From contig NZ_JACOPW010000001.1 in assembly GCF_015461845.1 (NCBI RefSeq), forward strand, positions 1,314,757 through 1,378,756: a DNA stretch of 64,000 nt. The letters run 5' to 3'. Below are positions 1-8,853 of this stretch, piece by piece (the first letter of the stretch is position 1; the number at the start of each line of letters is the position of its first letter). Source of the DNA: Pseudomonas mucoides (lineage in GTDB: Bacteria > Pseudomonadota > Gammaproteobacteria > Pseudomonadales > Pseudomonadaceae). Made by a program: the position numbers and the translations under genes. The notes under the pieces are model-generated. The model did no database searches and was not told the origin of the DNA. It saw nothing but the letters and a program-made list of their open reading frames with translations.

Positions 1-2041
1 TCGGGCCGGCATTTTCGCCGACGGTCACACGGTCAGCGCCTTGCACGTCGTTGGTCAGCACGTTGCCGTTCAGCGTCAGCAGGGTTTCCGACGCGGTGCC
101 GGCGTTGCTGTCGTCCACGCCTTTGGGCAGGTCGTCGACGATGTTCACATCGAGCGTGCCATTGGCGGTGGTGCCGTTGTCGTCGACCACGGTGACGGCG
201 AATTGCTCAGGCAGGGTGTTCGCGCCATTGCCGGTTGGGTGGGCTTCGTTGTCGGCCAGTGTGTAGCTGTAACTGACCACGCCGGTGGTGGCGTCGAACC
301 CGGTGATGGTCAGCGTGCTGCCCAGCGGGGTGGTGATGGATTGCGGGAAGCCTGACGACACACCGCCGACCACCACGTTGATGCCGCCAACGCTCAGGGT
401 TTGCACACCGTCGAGGGCGGTGATGGTGAAGGTGCCGCTTTGGGTCAGCGCCGGAGCATCGGGGCTGCTGCCGTCGCCGAGGTTTTTCTCATAGACGGTG
501 AGTTCGCCGCCGTTGACGGTGAGGCCATCGATGGTCACCGGATCGTCGTTGTTGTGGATCTGCAGCACCAGCGTGGCGGTGCTGGTGTCGCCGTCCGAAT
601 CGGTGAGGGTGTAAGTGAAATTCTCGGTGCCGTTGCCGCCGCCGTGCAGCGCTTTGAAATCGGCATCGCTGGTGTTCAGGGTGTAGGTGTAGGTGCCGTT
701 GGCGTTCAGCACCAAAGTGCCGTAAGTCCCGGCGAATGTGCCCGGGGTGATCGGGCCGGCATTTTCGCCGACGGTCACACGGTCAGCGCCTTGCACGTCG
801 TTGGTCAGCACGTTGCCGTTCAGCGTCAGCAGGGTTTCCGACGCGGTGCCGGCGTTGCTGTCGTCCACGCCTTTGGGCAGGTCGTCGACGATGTTCACAT
901 CGAGCGTGCCATTGGCGGTGGTGCCGTTGTCGTCGACCACGGTGACGGCGAATTGCTCAGGCAGGGTGTTCGCGCCATTGCCGGTTGGGTGGGCTTCGTT
1001 GTCGGCCAGGGTGTAGCTGTAACTGACCACGCCGGTGGTGGCGTCGAACCCGGTGATGGTCAGCGTGCTGCCCAACGGGGTAGTGATGGATTGCGGGAAG
1101 CCTGACGACACACCGCCGACCACCACGTTGATGCCGCCAACGCTCAGGGTTTGCACGCCGTCGAGGGCGGTGATGGTGAAGGTGCCGCTTTGGGTCAGCG
1201 CGGTGGAATCCGGTGAGCTACCAAGGCTCAGGTTTTTCTCGAAGACGGTCAGTTCGCCGCCCTCGATATTGAGGCCACCAATCGTCACCGGATCGTCGTT
1301 GTTGTGGATCTGCAGCACCAGGTTGGCGGTGCTGGTGTCGCCATCAGCATCCGTCAGCGTGTAGGTGAAGGTTTCCGTGCCGCTACCGCCGCCGTGCAGC
1401 GCTTTGAAATCGGCATCGCTGGTGTTCAGCGTGTAGGTGTAGGTGCCGTTGGGATTGAGCACCAGGGTGCCGTAGGTGCCGGTGAAGGTGCCGCCAATCA
1501 CCGGGCCGCTATTGGGGCCCGTGGGAATGCGGTCGGCACCCTGGGTGTCGTTTGGCAGCACGCTGCCGGTCAGGGTCAGCAGGGTTTCCGACGCGGTGTT
1601 GGCGTTGCTGTCATCGACAGCCTTGGGCACGTCGTCAGTGATGTTGACGTCGAGCGTGCCGGTGGCGGTGTCGCCGTTGCTGTCGCCGGCCACCACGGTG
1701 AACTGTTCGCTGAGAGCGTTGGCGCCGTCGCCGGCCGAATGGGTTTCGTTGCCGTTGAGGGTGTAGCTGTAACTCACCACGCCTGTGGCCGGGTTGTAAC
1801 CGGTGATGGTCAGGGTGTTACCCAGTTGCGTGGTGATCGACTGCGGAAAGCCAATCGCCACGCCACCGGTGATCACGTTAATACCGCCGATGCTCAAGCT
1901 GCTCAGCCCGTCCGGCGCCGAAATGCTGAACGTGCCGTTCTGGGTCAATGCGCCCGGATTGCTCGCTGAGCCGTCGGCCAGGTTGGCTTCGTTGACGGTC
2001 AGTTCGCCACCCGCCACCGACAAGCCATCGAGCGTGACCGG
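1..2041 (-). repeat. 750-bp in-frame tandem repeats of the adhesin
   Basis: The same sequence recurs exactly 750 bp apart (for example tcgggccggc at 1 and 751, with a related version at 1501; gatcgtcgtt at 541 and 1291). This gives 250-residue units at about 2041-1292, 1291-542 and 541 onward, the last continuing beyond the window. The first 430 bp or so of the copies at 1 and 751 differ at only about four positions. The copy nearest the N-terminus is clearly more diverged. Confidence 0.9.
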
Positions 2042-2614
2042 GTTATTGACCGGCGTTGGTGGCGGAGCGATGACGGCCGGGGTGCCGTCGGCGTTCTGCT
2101 GGACATCGGCGTTATGGCGTTCTTCAGGGAATTCAGGAATACCGCCAAATCCAGCGGTCGGGAAGCCAATCGTCGGATCGACCTTCCCGCCCACTTCTTC
2201 AAGCATGACAAAACTGTGACCACCGCCCTGCGCACCACTGGGCGCCCCTGTGAAGCTCGGCCCGGCCGCAGTGGCTTCACCGGTTTGCGTCGGGTCAGCG
2301 CCCGCCGCGATGGCTTTTTGCAGTTGCTCGACATCGGTCAGTTGCGCTTCGCTCGGTGTGACCGCTTCTGAAGTGCCGAGGTGCGGCGACTCGTTGGCGA
2401 GGAGATGCGGGTCCATCTGCATGCTGCTGCCACGCCCGAGGGTCAGTTCCTTGCCATTTTGCAGATGGACCGCCACCGCGCCTTCGGCCCCCGTGACCAG
2501 TTGATCGCCAGCGAACAAATGATCGCCCTCGATCACCGCGCGCCGGGTACCGTCGCTCGCGACCACGAACACCTGACCAATGACTTTACTGACGATACCG
2601 ATGAGCGTAGCCAT
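1..2614 (-). CDS. Giant LapA/MapA-type biofilm adhesin, N-terminal part (cut by the window edge)
   Basis: Reading leftwards from ATG 2614, the frame stays open to base 1, giving about 871 residues of a much larger cell-surface adhesin. The N-terminus (MATLIGIVSKVIGQ...) is the LapA-type retention module that plugs the outer-membrane secretion pore. Residues 115-118 are TAAG, the site cut by the periplasmic protease LapG in known LapA and MapA proteins. After a proline-rich linker (about residues 175-195) come 250-residue tandem repeats of VCBS/bacterial-Ig-like character. An ATG at 2620 is in frame, but GGAGGAA abuts it; the same GGAGGAA sits 6 nt before ATG 2614, so I chose 2614. The type I secretion genes are divergent at 3209-8122. 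Whether this is LapA or the paralogue MapA cannot be settled; no lapD or lapG is in the window, and the guanidinobutyrase neighbourhood favours MapA by recollection only. Confidence 0.9.
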   Translation of the reverse strand, partial: MATLIGIVSKVIGQVFVVASDGTRRAVIEGDHLFAGDQLVTGAEGAVAVHLQNGKELTLGRGSSMQMDPHLLANESPHLGTSEAVTPSEAQLTDVEQLQKAIAAGADPTQTGEATAAGPSFTGAPSGAQGGGHSFVMLEEVGGKVDPTIGFPTAGFGGIPEFPEERHNADVQQNADGTPAVIAPPPTPVNNPVTLDGLSVAGGELTVNEANLADGSASNPGALTQNGTFSISAPDGLSSLSIGGINVITGGVAIGFPQSITTQLGNTLTITGYNPATGVVSYSYTLNGNETHSAGDGANALSEQFTVVAGDSNGDTATGTLDVNITDDVPKAVDDSNANTASETLLTLTGSVLPNDTQGADRIPTGPNSGPVIGGTFTGTYGTLVLNPNGTYTYTLNTSDADFKALHGGGSGTETFTYTLTDADGDTSTANLVLQIHNNDDPVTIGGLNIEGGELTVFEKNLSLGSSPDSTALTQSGTFTITALDGVQTLSVGGINVVVGGVSSGFPQSITTPLGSTLTITGFDATTGVVSYSYTLADNEAHPTGNGANTLPEQFAVTVVDDNGTTANGTLDVNIVDDLPKGVDDSNAGTASETLLTLNGNVLTNDVQGADRVTVGENAGPITPGTFAGTYGTLVLNANGTYTYTLNTSDADFKALHGGGNGTENFTYTLTDSDGDTSTATLVLQIHNNDDPVTIDGLTVNGGELTVYEKNLGDGSSPDAPALTQSGTFTITALDGVQTLSVGGINVVVGGVSSGFPQSITTPLGSTLTITGFDATTGVVSYSYTLADNEAHPTGNGANTLPEQFAVTVVDDNGTTANGTLDVNIVDDLPKGVDDSNAGTASETLLTLNGNVLTNDVQGADRVTVGENAGP

Positions 2615-3208
2615 GTGCATTTCCTCCGCTGCCAACCGCTGTCGGCATCCTGTTTTTAGCGAAGAATGTGCTCATGGTTTGAAAGCAGGTGGCTGCGCGG
2701 ATCGCCTGCAGGACGCGTTTACCTGAGTAAGCCGCTGCCCTGGCGATGTCCTCGCCCAGCGTGTCGCTCACCGGCAACATCGGCGACTGCGGGATAAACC
2801 CCTCTGCAATCAATGGCTTCGAAGGCCCAATTGCGTCGCACTTGCCCGGTGAGCGATGCGTAACGATCCTGACTCATCAAAGTGACAAAAAACCGTCACC
2901 ACAACTCGTTACGCGTCCCTCCCCTCCAGCACTTCTCCGCCCTATGTCGATAAGTGGATGGAACTTTTCCTGAAACCTTTGAAAGCTCCCTAAAGCTCGT
3001 AATTCAAAGGCTTTCGTATTGAACAATGTGCTGGATTTTGCTGACGGCATAAGTTTTTTTTGGCATAAGGGTTATGAGAAAAATTTCTTAGCTATTCTCT
3101 AGAATGTTCTTAGCTCTGTTGTTACAAGGGTGAAACGGTTTTACCTATAAATGCCGTCAAATAATTGGCGACTGATAAGCACCATCAGGAATTCAGGGAG
3201 ATGCACCC
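2615..3208. promoter_or_regulatory. Divergent intergenic region between adhesin and its secretion operon
   Basis: These 594 bp hold no credible gene. The half next to the secretion operon is AT-rich. A sigma-70-like promoter for it is TTACAA (3122-3127), an 18-nt spacer and TATAAA (3146-3151). Upstream, TTCTTAGCT occurs twice, 22 bp apart (3085-3093 and 3107-3115), and these copies flank the palindrome ATTCT-CT-AGAAT (3094-3105). At 3156-3169, GTCAAATAATTGGC matches the FleQ-box consensus GTCAATAAATTGAC, as I recall it, at 11 of 14 positions and overlaps the predicted start of transcription. These are sequence readings only. Confidence 0.45.
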
Positions 3209-4567
3209 ATGCGCGTTTTAACCCCCCTCTGCAGCGCGGTTCTGCTGGCCATGGCCTGCACTTCCGGCGCTCAAGCCATGTCGTTGACCGAGGCAATCCA
3301 GAGCACTATCGCAACCCATCCGGAACTGGCCTCGCGCGTGGATTCGCGCCTGTCCGCGGATGAACAGGTGAAAGTGGCCAAGGGGGGCTTTTATCCATCT
3401 GTTGATCTGAACGCCGCCTACGGGCGCGGGTACAGCGATAACACCAACACCCGGGCATTCGGCAATCACCACACCGAAATCCTCAACTACACCCAGTCGG
3501 AACTGCGCCTGCGGCAGATGCTGTTCGACGGTTTCAACACCGCGAACGAAGTCGAACGCACCAAAGGCGTGGTCAACTCCCGGGCCTATTACGCTCAAGG
3601 CACCGCTCAGGACCTGGCGCTGCGCACCATCGAGGTCTACCTCGAAGTGCTCAAGCGCCGCGAACTGGTGACCCTGGCTACCAACAACCTGCAAGCGCAC
3701 TTGCGCGTCAACGACCAGATCGGCCTGCGCACCCAGCGTGGCGTCGGCAGCAACGCCGACTCCGATCAATCCGGCGCTCGCCGTGCACTGGCGCAAAACA
3801 ACCTCGACACCGCCGAAGTCGATCTGGCGGACGCCGAGTCGAACTTCGCCGCCGTTGTCGGGCGCCTGCCCGATGAGCTCGAAACACCGCCGTCGACCCG
3901 CGGTGAACTGCCCACCTCCCTGCAAGAAGCCCAGCAGAGCATGGTGGAAAACAACCCATATCTGAAATCCGCCCAGGCTGACGTGCAATCGGCTGAGAGC
4001 CAGTACGAAGTTGCCAAGTCGCCGTTCTACCCACGCTTCGACGCCGAAGCCGCCGTGGGCGCGAACAACAACGTGCAAGGCGATGAAGGCCACGACAACG
4101 AGTGGCGCGTGGGTGTGGTGATGAACTACAACCTGTTCCGCGGTGGCAGCGACAAGGCACGCCTGGCGTCCGATGCGCACCAGATCAACCAGGCCATGGA
4201 CATCCGCAACAACGCCCTGCGCCAACTCAACGAGAACATTCACCTGGCCTGGAACGCCATGGTCAATGCGAAGAAACAAACCCCGACCGCACGCGAATAC
4301 GCTGAGACCAGTAAGCGAGTGCGCGTGGCGTATCAGGACCAGTTCGGTCTCGGTCAACGCACGTTGCTCGACTTGCTCGACAGTGAAAACGAGCTCTACA
4401 ACGCCAACCGTCGCTACACCGAAGTGCGCTACACCGAGGAATACTCGATGTACCGCGTGCTGGCCAGTATGGGTGAATTGCTGAGCAAGCAACGGGTGGT
4501 GTTGCCCGCCGATGCGATCGCCGCTACCGAAGTGAAGAACGAAGCCCGTTTGCCTGAACTGAAGTAG
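3209..4567 (+). CDS. TolC-family outer-membrane channel of the adhesin type I secretion system (LapE/MapE-like)
   Basis: A 452-residue outer-membrane efflux protein with a signal peptide (about residues 1-23, ending SGAQA). It has the two TolC-type repeats of long alpha-hairpins and beta-strands; FYPSVDLNAAYG and FYPRFDAEAAVG mark the equivalent start of each half, and GQRTLLDLLDSENELYNA is the usual C-terminal TolC motif. It should form the trimeric outer-membrane pore for the adhesin, which in LapA-type systems stays in the pore through its retention module. The start is preceded by GGGAG at a 7-nt spacing. It is the first gene of a tight operon with 4586 and 6755. Confidence 0.9.
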   Translation: MRVLTPLCSAVLLAMACTSGAQAMSLTEAIQSTIATHPELASRVDSRLSADEQVKVAKGGFYPSVDLNAAYGRGYSDNTNTRAFGNHHTEILNYTQSELRLRQMLFDGFNTANEVERTKGVVNSRAYYAQGTAQDLALRTIEVYLEVLKRRELVTLATNNLQAHLRVNDQIGLRTQRGVGSNADSDQSGARRALAQNNLDTAEVDLADAESNFAAVVGRLPDELETPPSTRGELPTSLQEAQQSMVENNPYLKSAQADVQSAESQYEVAKSPFYPRFDAEAAVGANNNVQGDEGHDNEWRVGVVMNYNLFRGGSDKARLASDAHQINQAMDIRNNALRQLNENIHLAWNAMVNAKKQTPTAREYAETSKRVRVAYQDQFGLGQRTLLDLLDSENELYNANRRYTEVRYTEEYSMYRVLASMGELLSKQRVVLPADAIAATEVKNEARLPELK

Positions 4568-4585
4568 CTCACTGGAGCGATCAAT

Positions 4586-6745
4586 GTGACCAGCATGGAA
4601 TCCGGCAACACCGGTGTCGATCCGCGGCTGAGCTTCGATGACCCGCTTCTGGACGGTCTGTTGATCCTCTGCAAACTCCACGGCGCGACGGTCAGTCGCG
4701 CCAGCCTGAGTGCGGGGCTACCGCTGCACAAACAGCGCCTGAGCCTGGACCTGCTGCCCCGCGCAGCGGCCCGGGCCAGTTTGCAGGCGCGACTGCTGCG
4801 CCGGGAACTGGGGGATATTTCCGCCCTCAACCTGCCGGTGATGCTGATCCTCAACAACGGCCGAACGGCCATCCTGCGACGCTTTGGTGACAACGGTCAG
4901 GTGCTGATCCTGCCCAGCGAAGCCGACGGTGGCGAACAATGGGTCAGCCGTGAAGAGCTGGCCGAAAATTACAGTGGCCAGGCCTTGTTTGCCCGGCCAC
5001 GCCATGAACTCGAAGACTTGCGCTCGCCCCTGGTGCCGCGCGTCGAAGCGTGGTTTCGCGACACGCTGAAACTGTCGAAGTGGCTGTACAGCGATGCGAT
5101 CCTGGCGAGTTTCCTGATCAACCTGCTCGGGTTAATGGTCCCTCTGTTCGTCATGCAGACCTACGACCGGGTGGTGCCAAACCAGGCCACCTCGACCTTG
5201 TGGGTGCTGTCGATCGGCCTGCTGATCGGCACCGGCTTCGAACTGGTGTTGCGCGTTGTGCGCGCCCATTTGCTGGACACCGCCGGCAAGAAAACCGACG
5301 TGATCCTGTCAGCGACCTTGTTCGAGCGCATCACTGGCATGTCGATGAAAGCCCGCCCGGCGACCATCGGCGGCTTTGCCCAAAGCATTCATGACTTCCA
5401 GGGCCTGCGCGAGTTTCTTACCGCGGTCACCCTGACCAGCCTGATCGACCTGCCCTTCGCCGTGTTGATGCTGGTGGTGATCGGTTTGCTCGGCGGCTGG
5501 CTGGTGGTGATTCCGCTGCTGGCGTTCCCCATCACAATCATTTTCGCGATGATGATCCAGGTGCGCCTGCGCGACACCGTGCAAAAAAGCCTGAGCCTGG
5601 GCGCCGAACGCCAGGCCTTGCTGATCGAAACCCTCGGCGGCCTGGAAACCCTCAAGGCCTGTAGCGCCGAAAGCGAGCGCCAGCACAAATGGGAAAGCAC
5701 CCACGGCGCCCTCACCCGCCTCGACAGCCATGCGCGCAACCTCTCGGCGCTGGCCACCAACGGCACCTTGTTCATCCAGCAGTTCTCCGGCATGGCAACG
5801 ATTGTCGCCGGGGTCTACAGCATCATCGCCGGCAACCTCAGCGTCGGGGCGCTGGTGGCGACCTACATGCTCGGCAGCCGCGTACTCGCGCCGCTGGGGC
5901 AGATTGCCGGGCTGATCACCCGCTACCAGCAAGCGCAGCTGACCATGAAAAGCACCGATGCGCTGATGGGCCTGCCGCAGGAGCGCGACGCCAAACAGCG
6001 GCCGCTGGAACGCACACAACTGCAAGGCGCGATCGAAGTCAGCGGCGTGACCTTCCACTACAACGGCCAGAACGCGCCAGCGCTGTCCAACGTCAGTTTC
6101 AGCATGAAGCCGGGCGAACGCATCGGCATCATCGGACGCAGCGGTTCGGGCAAAAGCACCCTGGCGCGTCTGGTCATGGGGTTCTACGCACCGGAAGAGG
6201 GCCAGTTGCTGCTTGACGGCCTGGACCTGCGGCAACTGGACGTCGCCGACCTGCGCCAACAGATCGGTTACGTCGCCCATGACCTGCCCTTGCTGGCCGG
6301 CAGCCTGCGCGACAACCTGACGCTCGGCGCCCGCTACATCAGCGATTCACGGATGCTCGAAGTGGCCGAGTTGACCGGCGTCACCGAACTCGCCCGCCAG
6401 CATCCGCAAGGGTTTGATCGCCCGGTCGGCGAACGCGGGCAATTGCTGTCCGGAGGACAGCGTCAGGCGGTGTTGCTGGCACGGGCCCTGTTGCTCGACC
6501 CGCCGATCATGCTGCTCGACGAACCGACCAGCGCCATGGACAACAGCAGTGAAGATGTTCTGCGGCAGAAGCTCCACACCTGGGTCGAGGGCAAGACCTT
6601 GTTGCTGGTGACGCACCGCACCTCGATGCTCAGCCTGGTGGATCGACTGGTGGTGCTGGATAACGGACGGATCGTCGCTGACGGTCCCAAAGAAGCGGTC
6701 ATCGATGCACTGCGCAAGGGCCGCGTCGGCTCTGCGGCTGTCTAG
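4586..6745 (+). CDS. Type I secretion ABC transporter with C39-like domain (LapB/MapB-like)
   Basis: A 719-residue inner-membrane permease/ATPase. Residues about 10-130 are a C39-peptidase-like domain without the catalytic Cys (the position reads LLDGLLIL), as in transporters that bind but do not cut RTX substrates. Membrane segments follow (about 170-450), then the ATPase domain with Walker A GRSGSGKS (about 517-524), signature LLSGGQRQ (about 620) and Walker B IMLLDEPTSAMD (about 641-652). The start is GTG 4586, 8 nt after GGAGC; ATG 4595 would leave the site 17 nt away. It lies 18 bp after the TolC-like gene and 9 bp before the adaptor gene. Confidence 0.92.
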   Translation: MTSMESGNTGVDPRLSFDDPLLDGLLILCKLHGATVSRASLSAGLPLHKQRLSLDLLPRAAARASLQARLLRRELGDISALNLPVMLILNNGRTAILRRFGDNGQVLILPSEADGGEQWVSREELAENYSGQALFARPRHELEDLRSPLVPRVEAWFRDTLKLSKWLYSDAILASFLINLLGLMVPLFVMQTYDRVVPNQATSTLWVLSIGLLIGTGFELVLRVVRAHLLDTAGKKTDVILSATLFERITGMSMKARPATIGGFAQSIHDFQGLREFLTAVTLTSLIDLPFAVLMLVVIGLLGGWLVVIPLLAFPITIIFAMMIQVRLRDTVQKSLSLGAERQALLIETLGGLETLKACSAESERQHKWESTHGALTRLDSHARNLSALATNGTLFIQQFSGMATIVAGVYSIIAGNLSVGALVATYMLGSRVLAPLGQIAGLITRYQQAQLTMKSTDALMGLPQERDAKQRPLERTQLQGAIEVSGVTFHYNGQNAPALSNVSFSMKPGERIGIIGRSGSGKSTLARLVMGFYAPEEGQLLLDGLDLRQLDVADLRQQIGYVAHDLPLLAGSLRDNLTLGARYISDSRMLEVAELTGVTELARQHPQGFDRPVGERGQLLSGGQRQAVLLARALLLDPPIMLLDEPTSAMDNSSEDVLRQKLHTWVEGKTLLLVTHRTSMLSLVDRLVVLDNGRIVADGPKEAVIDALRKGRVGSAAV

Positions 6746-6754
6746 GAGCTACCC

Positions 6755-8122
6755 ATGGCCCGTTCATCGTCCGACACCTCCAAGGACCGCGGCTACTTCG
6801 GCAGCTTCGGCAAAACCGCCGAGAGCGAGTTCATGCCGGAAACGGCCGGTGCCTCGTTGCAGGATTCCCCGCGCTGGTCGCGCATTACCGTGTGGCTGGC
6901 TGCCGGGCTGATTATCAGCGCGGTGGTGTGGGCCAAGTTCGCGGTGCTTCAGGAAGTCACCATGGGCGAAGGCAAGGCGATTCCGTCGAGCAAGGTCCAG
7001 GTGATCCAGAACCTGGAGGGCGGCATCGTCACCGAGATCTTCGTGCGCGAAGGGCAAATGGTGAACAAGGGCGATACCTTGTTGCGCCTGGATGACACGC
7101 GATTTCTGTCGAACAAAGGCGAAAGCGAAGCGGATCGTTATGCACTGACCGCGCAGGTTGAACGCCTGTCGGCGGAAGCGGAAGGACGCCCCTTCAAACT
7201 GTCAGAAGAAGTGATCGCCAAGGCCCCGCAAGTGGCGGAAGACGAGCGCTCGCTGTACGAACAGCGCCAGCGTCGACTCGCCAGTGAGCAGCGCACGCTG
7301 AGCGAACAACTTCGGCAAAAAACCCAGGAACTGGCAGAGTTCCGCTCAAAACAGGGGCAATTCAGCTCCAGCCTGGCGTTGCTGCAACAAGAGATGAACA
7401 TGTCCACGCCGCTGGTGGGCACCGGCGCGGTATCACCGGTGGAAATCCTGCGCCTCAAACGCAGTGCGGTGGAGATTCGCGGTTCATTGAACGCAACGAC
7501 ACTGGCGATTCCCCGGGCGGAATCGGCGATCAACGAGATCAAGAGCAAGATTGACGAGTCGGAACAATCCTTCCGTTCCGACGCAGCGAAAGAACTGAAT
7601 GAGAAACGCACTGACCTGTCGAAAATCACGGCGTCGAGCATCGCCATCGATGACCGCGTGACGCGCACGACGGTGGTGTCGCCGGTGCACGGGATTATCA
7701 AAGTGCTGAAGGTCAACACCATCGGCGGCGTGGTCCAGCCCGGCAGTGACATGGTGGAAATCGTGCCGCTGGAAGACAACCTGTTGATCGAGGCCAAGGT
7801 GCGGCCGCAGGACGTGGCGTTCCTGCATCCGGGGCAGAAAGCGATGGTGAAGTTCAGTGCGTATGACTACACGATTTATGGCGGATTGAGCGCCAAGCTC
7901 GAACTGATCGGCGCCGACACCATCACCGATGACAAGGGCAACAGCTTTTATCTGATTCAGGTGCGCACGGATAAAAACCACTTGGGCGGGGATGTGAAAC
8001 CGCTGCTGATCATTCCGGGGATGGTGGCGACAGTGGACATTATTACGGGTGAGAAGAGCGTGCTGGATTACCTGCTCAAACCGGTGTTGAAGGCCCGGAC
8101 TGAGGCGATGCGCGAGCGGTAG
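6755..8122 (+). CDS. HlyD-family periplasmic adaptor of type I secretion system (LapC/MapC-like)
   Basis: A 455-residue membrane-fusion protein. There is a cytoplasmic N-terminus, one membrane segment (about residues 44-62), then a lipoyl-type half-motif (VQVIQNLEGGIVTEIFVREG), a long coiled coil (about 120-290) and the second half with the RTX-type C-terminal beta-barrel. It should bridge the ABC transporter and the TolC-like channel to export the adhesin. The start follows AGGAG at a suitable distance, 9 bp after the stop of the ABC gene, so the three genes are one operon. An inverted repeat pair closes the operon at 8161-8233. Confidence 0.92.
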   Translation: MARSSSDTSKDRGYFGSFGKTAESEFMPETAGASLQDSPRWSRITVWLAAGLIISAVVWAKFAVLQEVTMGEGKAIPSSKVQVIQNLEGGIVTEIFVREGQMVNKGDTLLRLDDTRFLSNKGESEADRYALTAQVERLSAEAEGRPFKLSEEVIAKAPQVAEDERSLYEQRQRRLASEQRTLSEQLRQKTQELAEFRSKQGQFSSSLALLQQEMNMSTPLVGTGAVSPVEILRLKRSAVEIRGSLNATTLAIPRAESAINEIKSKIDESEQSFRSDAAKELNEKRTDLSKITASSIAIDDRVTRTTVVSPVHGIIKVLKVNTIGGVVQPGSDMVEIVPLEDNLLIEAKVRPQDVAFLHPGQKAMVKFSAYDYTIYGGLSAKLELIGADTITDDKGNSFYLIQVRTDKNHLGGDVKPLLIIPGMVATVDIITGEKSVLDYLLKPVLKARTEAMRER

Positions 8123-8160
8123 TCTCTGGCTTGGGTTTGCGGTGACTGTTTCACCGCCAG

Positions 8161-8233
8161 CGCGAGCAAGCTCGCTCCCACACTGGATCTGTGTCGTTCA
8201 CAAATCCCCTGTGGGAGCGAGCTTGCTCGCGAT
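8161..8233. repeat. Inverted pair of the GTGGGAGCGAG REP-like element
   Basis: CGCGAGCAAGCTCGCTCCCA (8161-8180) is followed by its reverse complement at 8211-8231. It sits between the convergent adaptor and DTW genes and could act as a transcript-end hairpin for both. Confidence 0.85.
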
Positions 8234-8253
8234 GAGGCCCTTAAATTCAGCGA

Positions 8254-8850
8254 TCATTTCGGCCCATGATTACGCTGGAACGTCTCCTCCCCCATCGCCG
8301 CAATCTGCCCCTCGATCAACGCCTCGAACGGTTTCAACAACGGCTCAAACGAGCCCGGCGCTTCCAGCGTTTGCAGCGCCTGAACAATTGCCTCCACCGT
8401 CGACAATGCCCCCGGCCCCGGTGCCTTGCGCAGTCGGTATCGTGACACTCCACCCTCCGCCAACGTCACCCTCGGCAACGCCGCCAACAGCGGATTGAGG
8501 TGCAGCATCTTGCGCGCCTTGCGCCAGGTGCCGTCCGGAACCACCAGCAATAGCGGCTCGTCAGTCGCCGTATACGTTTGCATCGGCTGCGCGTGCTCAC
8601 CCGGAAACAACAACCGTGCCTGATAACCCGGTTGATTCAACAACGCCGGCAAATCTTCGAACACCTCGCCGACAATCAGCTCGGCATTGTTCAAGCCCAA
8701 CGCTGCCAACCGGGCCGTGTTGAGCGCGTGATTCACTTCGCTCGGATGCTGTAACAGCAGCACCCGGGTGCGGCTGTCGAGGCTCGGGATCAGCGCGCAC
8801 AAACAATGAGTTTGCGGACGCAGGCAACGGGGACACTGGATTCTGGACAT
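8254..8850 (-). CDS. DTW-domain tRNA-uridine aminocarboxypropyltransferase (TapT/YfiP-like)
   Basis: A 198-residue DTW-domain protein. The N-terminus has the zinc-ribbon cysteines CPRC...HCLC (residues 6-18), the centre has VPDGTWRKA carrying the D-x-T-W signature, and a conserved R-x-R-KAPGPGALST segment follows. The family transfers the 3-amino-3-carboxypropyl group of S-adenosylmethionine to a uridine in the tRNA variable loop (E. coli TapT). The start lies 3 bp after the stop of the LysR gene upstream, so the two are probably co-transcribed; no functional link between them is obvious. Confidence 0.85.
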   Translation of the reverse strand: MSRIQCPRCLRPQTHCLCALIPSLDSRTRVLLLQHPSEVNHALNTARLAALGLNNAELIVGEVFEDLPALLNQPGYQARLLFPGEHAQPMQTYTATDEPLLLVVPDGTWRKARKMLHLNPLLAALPRVTLAEGGVSRYRLRKAPGPGALSTVEAIVQALQTLEAPGSFEPLLKPFEALIEGQIAAMGEETFQRNHGPK

Positions 8851-8853
8851 CGA

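Noticed and set aside
41..1969. Plus-strand open frames over the adhesin repeats
   Set aside because: They repeat with the 750-bp period and are antisense to the adhesin frame, which has the retention module and stays open from its start to the window edge.
2586..2973. 75-codon open frames in the adhesin upstream region on both strands
   Set aside because: No ribosome site, no family resemblance, and one overlaps the adhesin start.
3218..4681. 487-codon open frame opposite the TolC-like gene
   Set aside because: It is the antisense shadow of a clear outer-membrane channel gene in GC-rich DNA and has low-complexity His/Gln/Val-rich sequence.
4586..4980. Active C39 peptidase domain in the ABC transporter
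   Set aside because: The catalytic cysteine position is not a cysteine, so this is the non-cleaving C39-like form.
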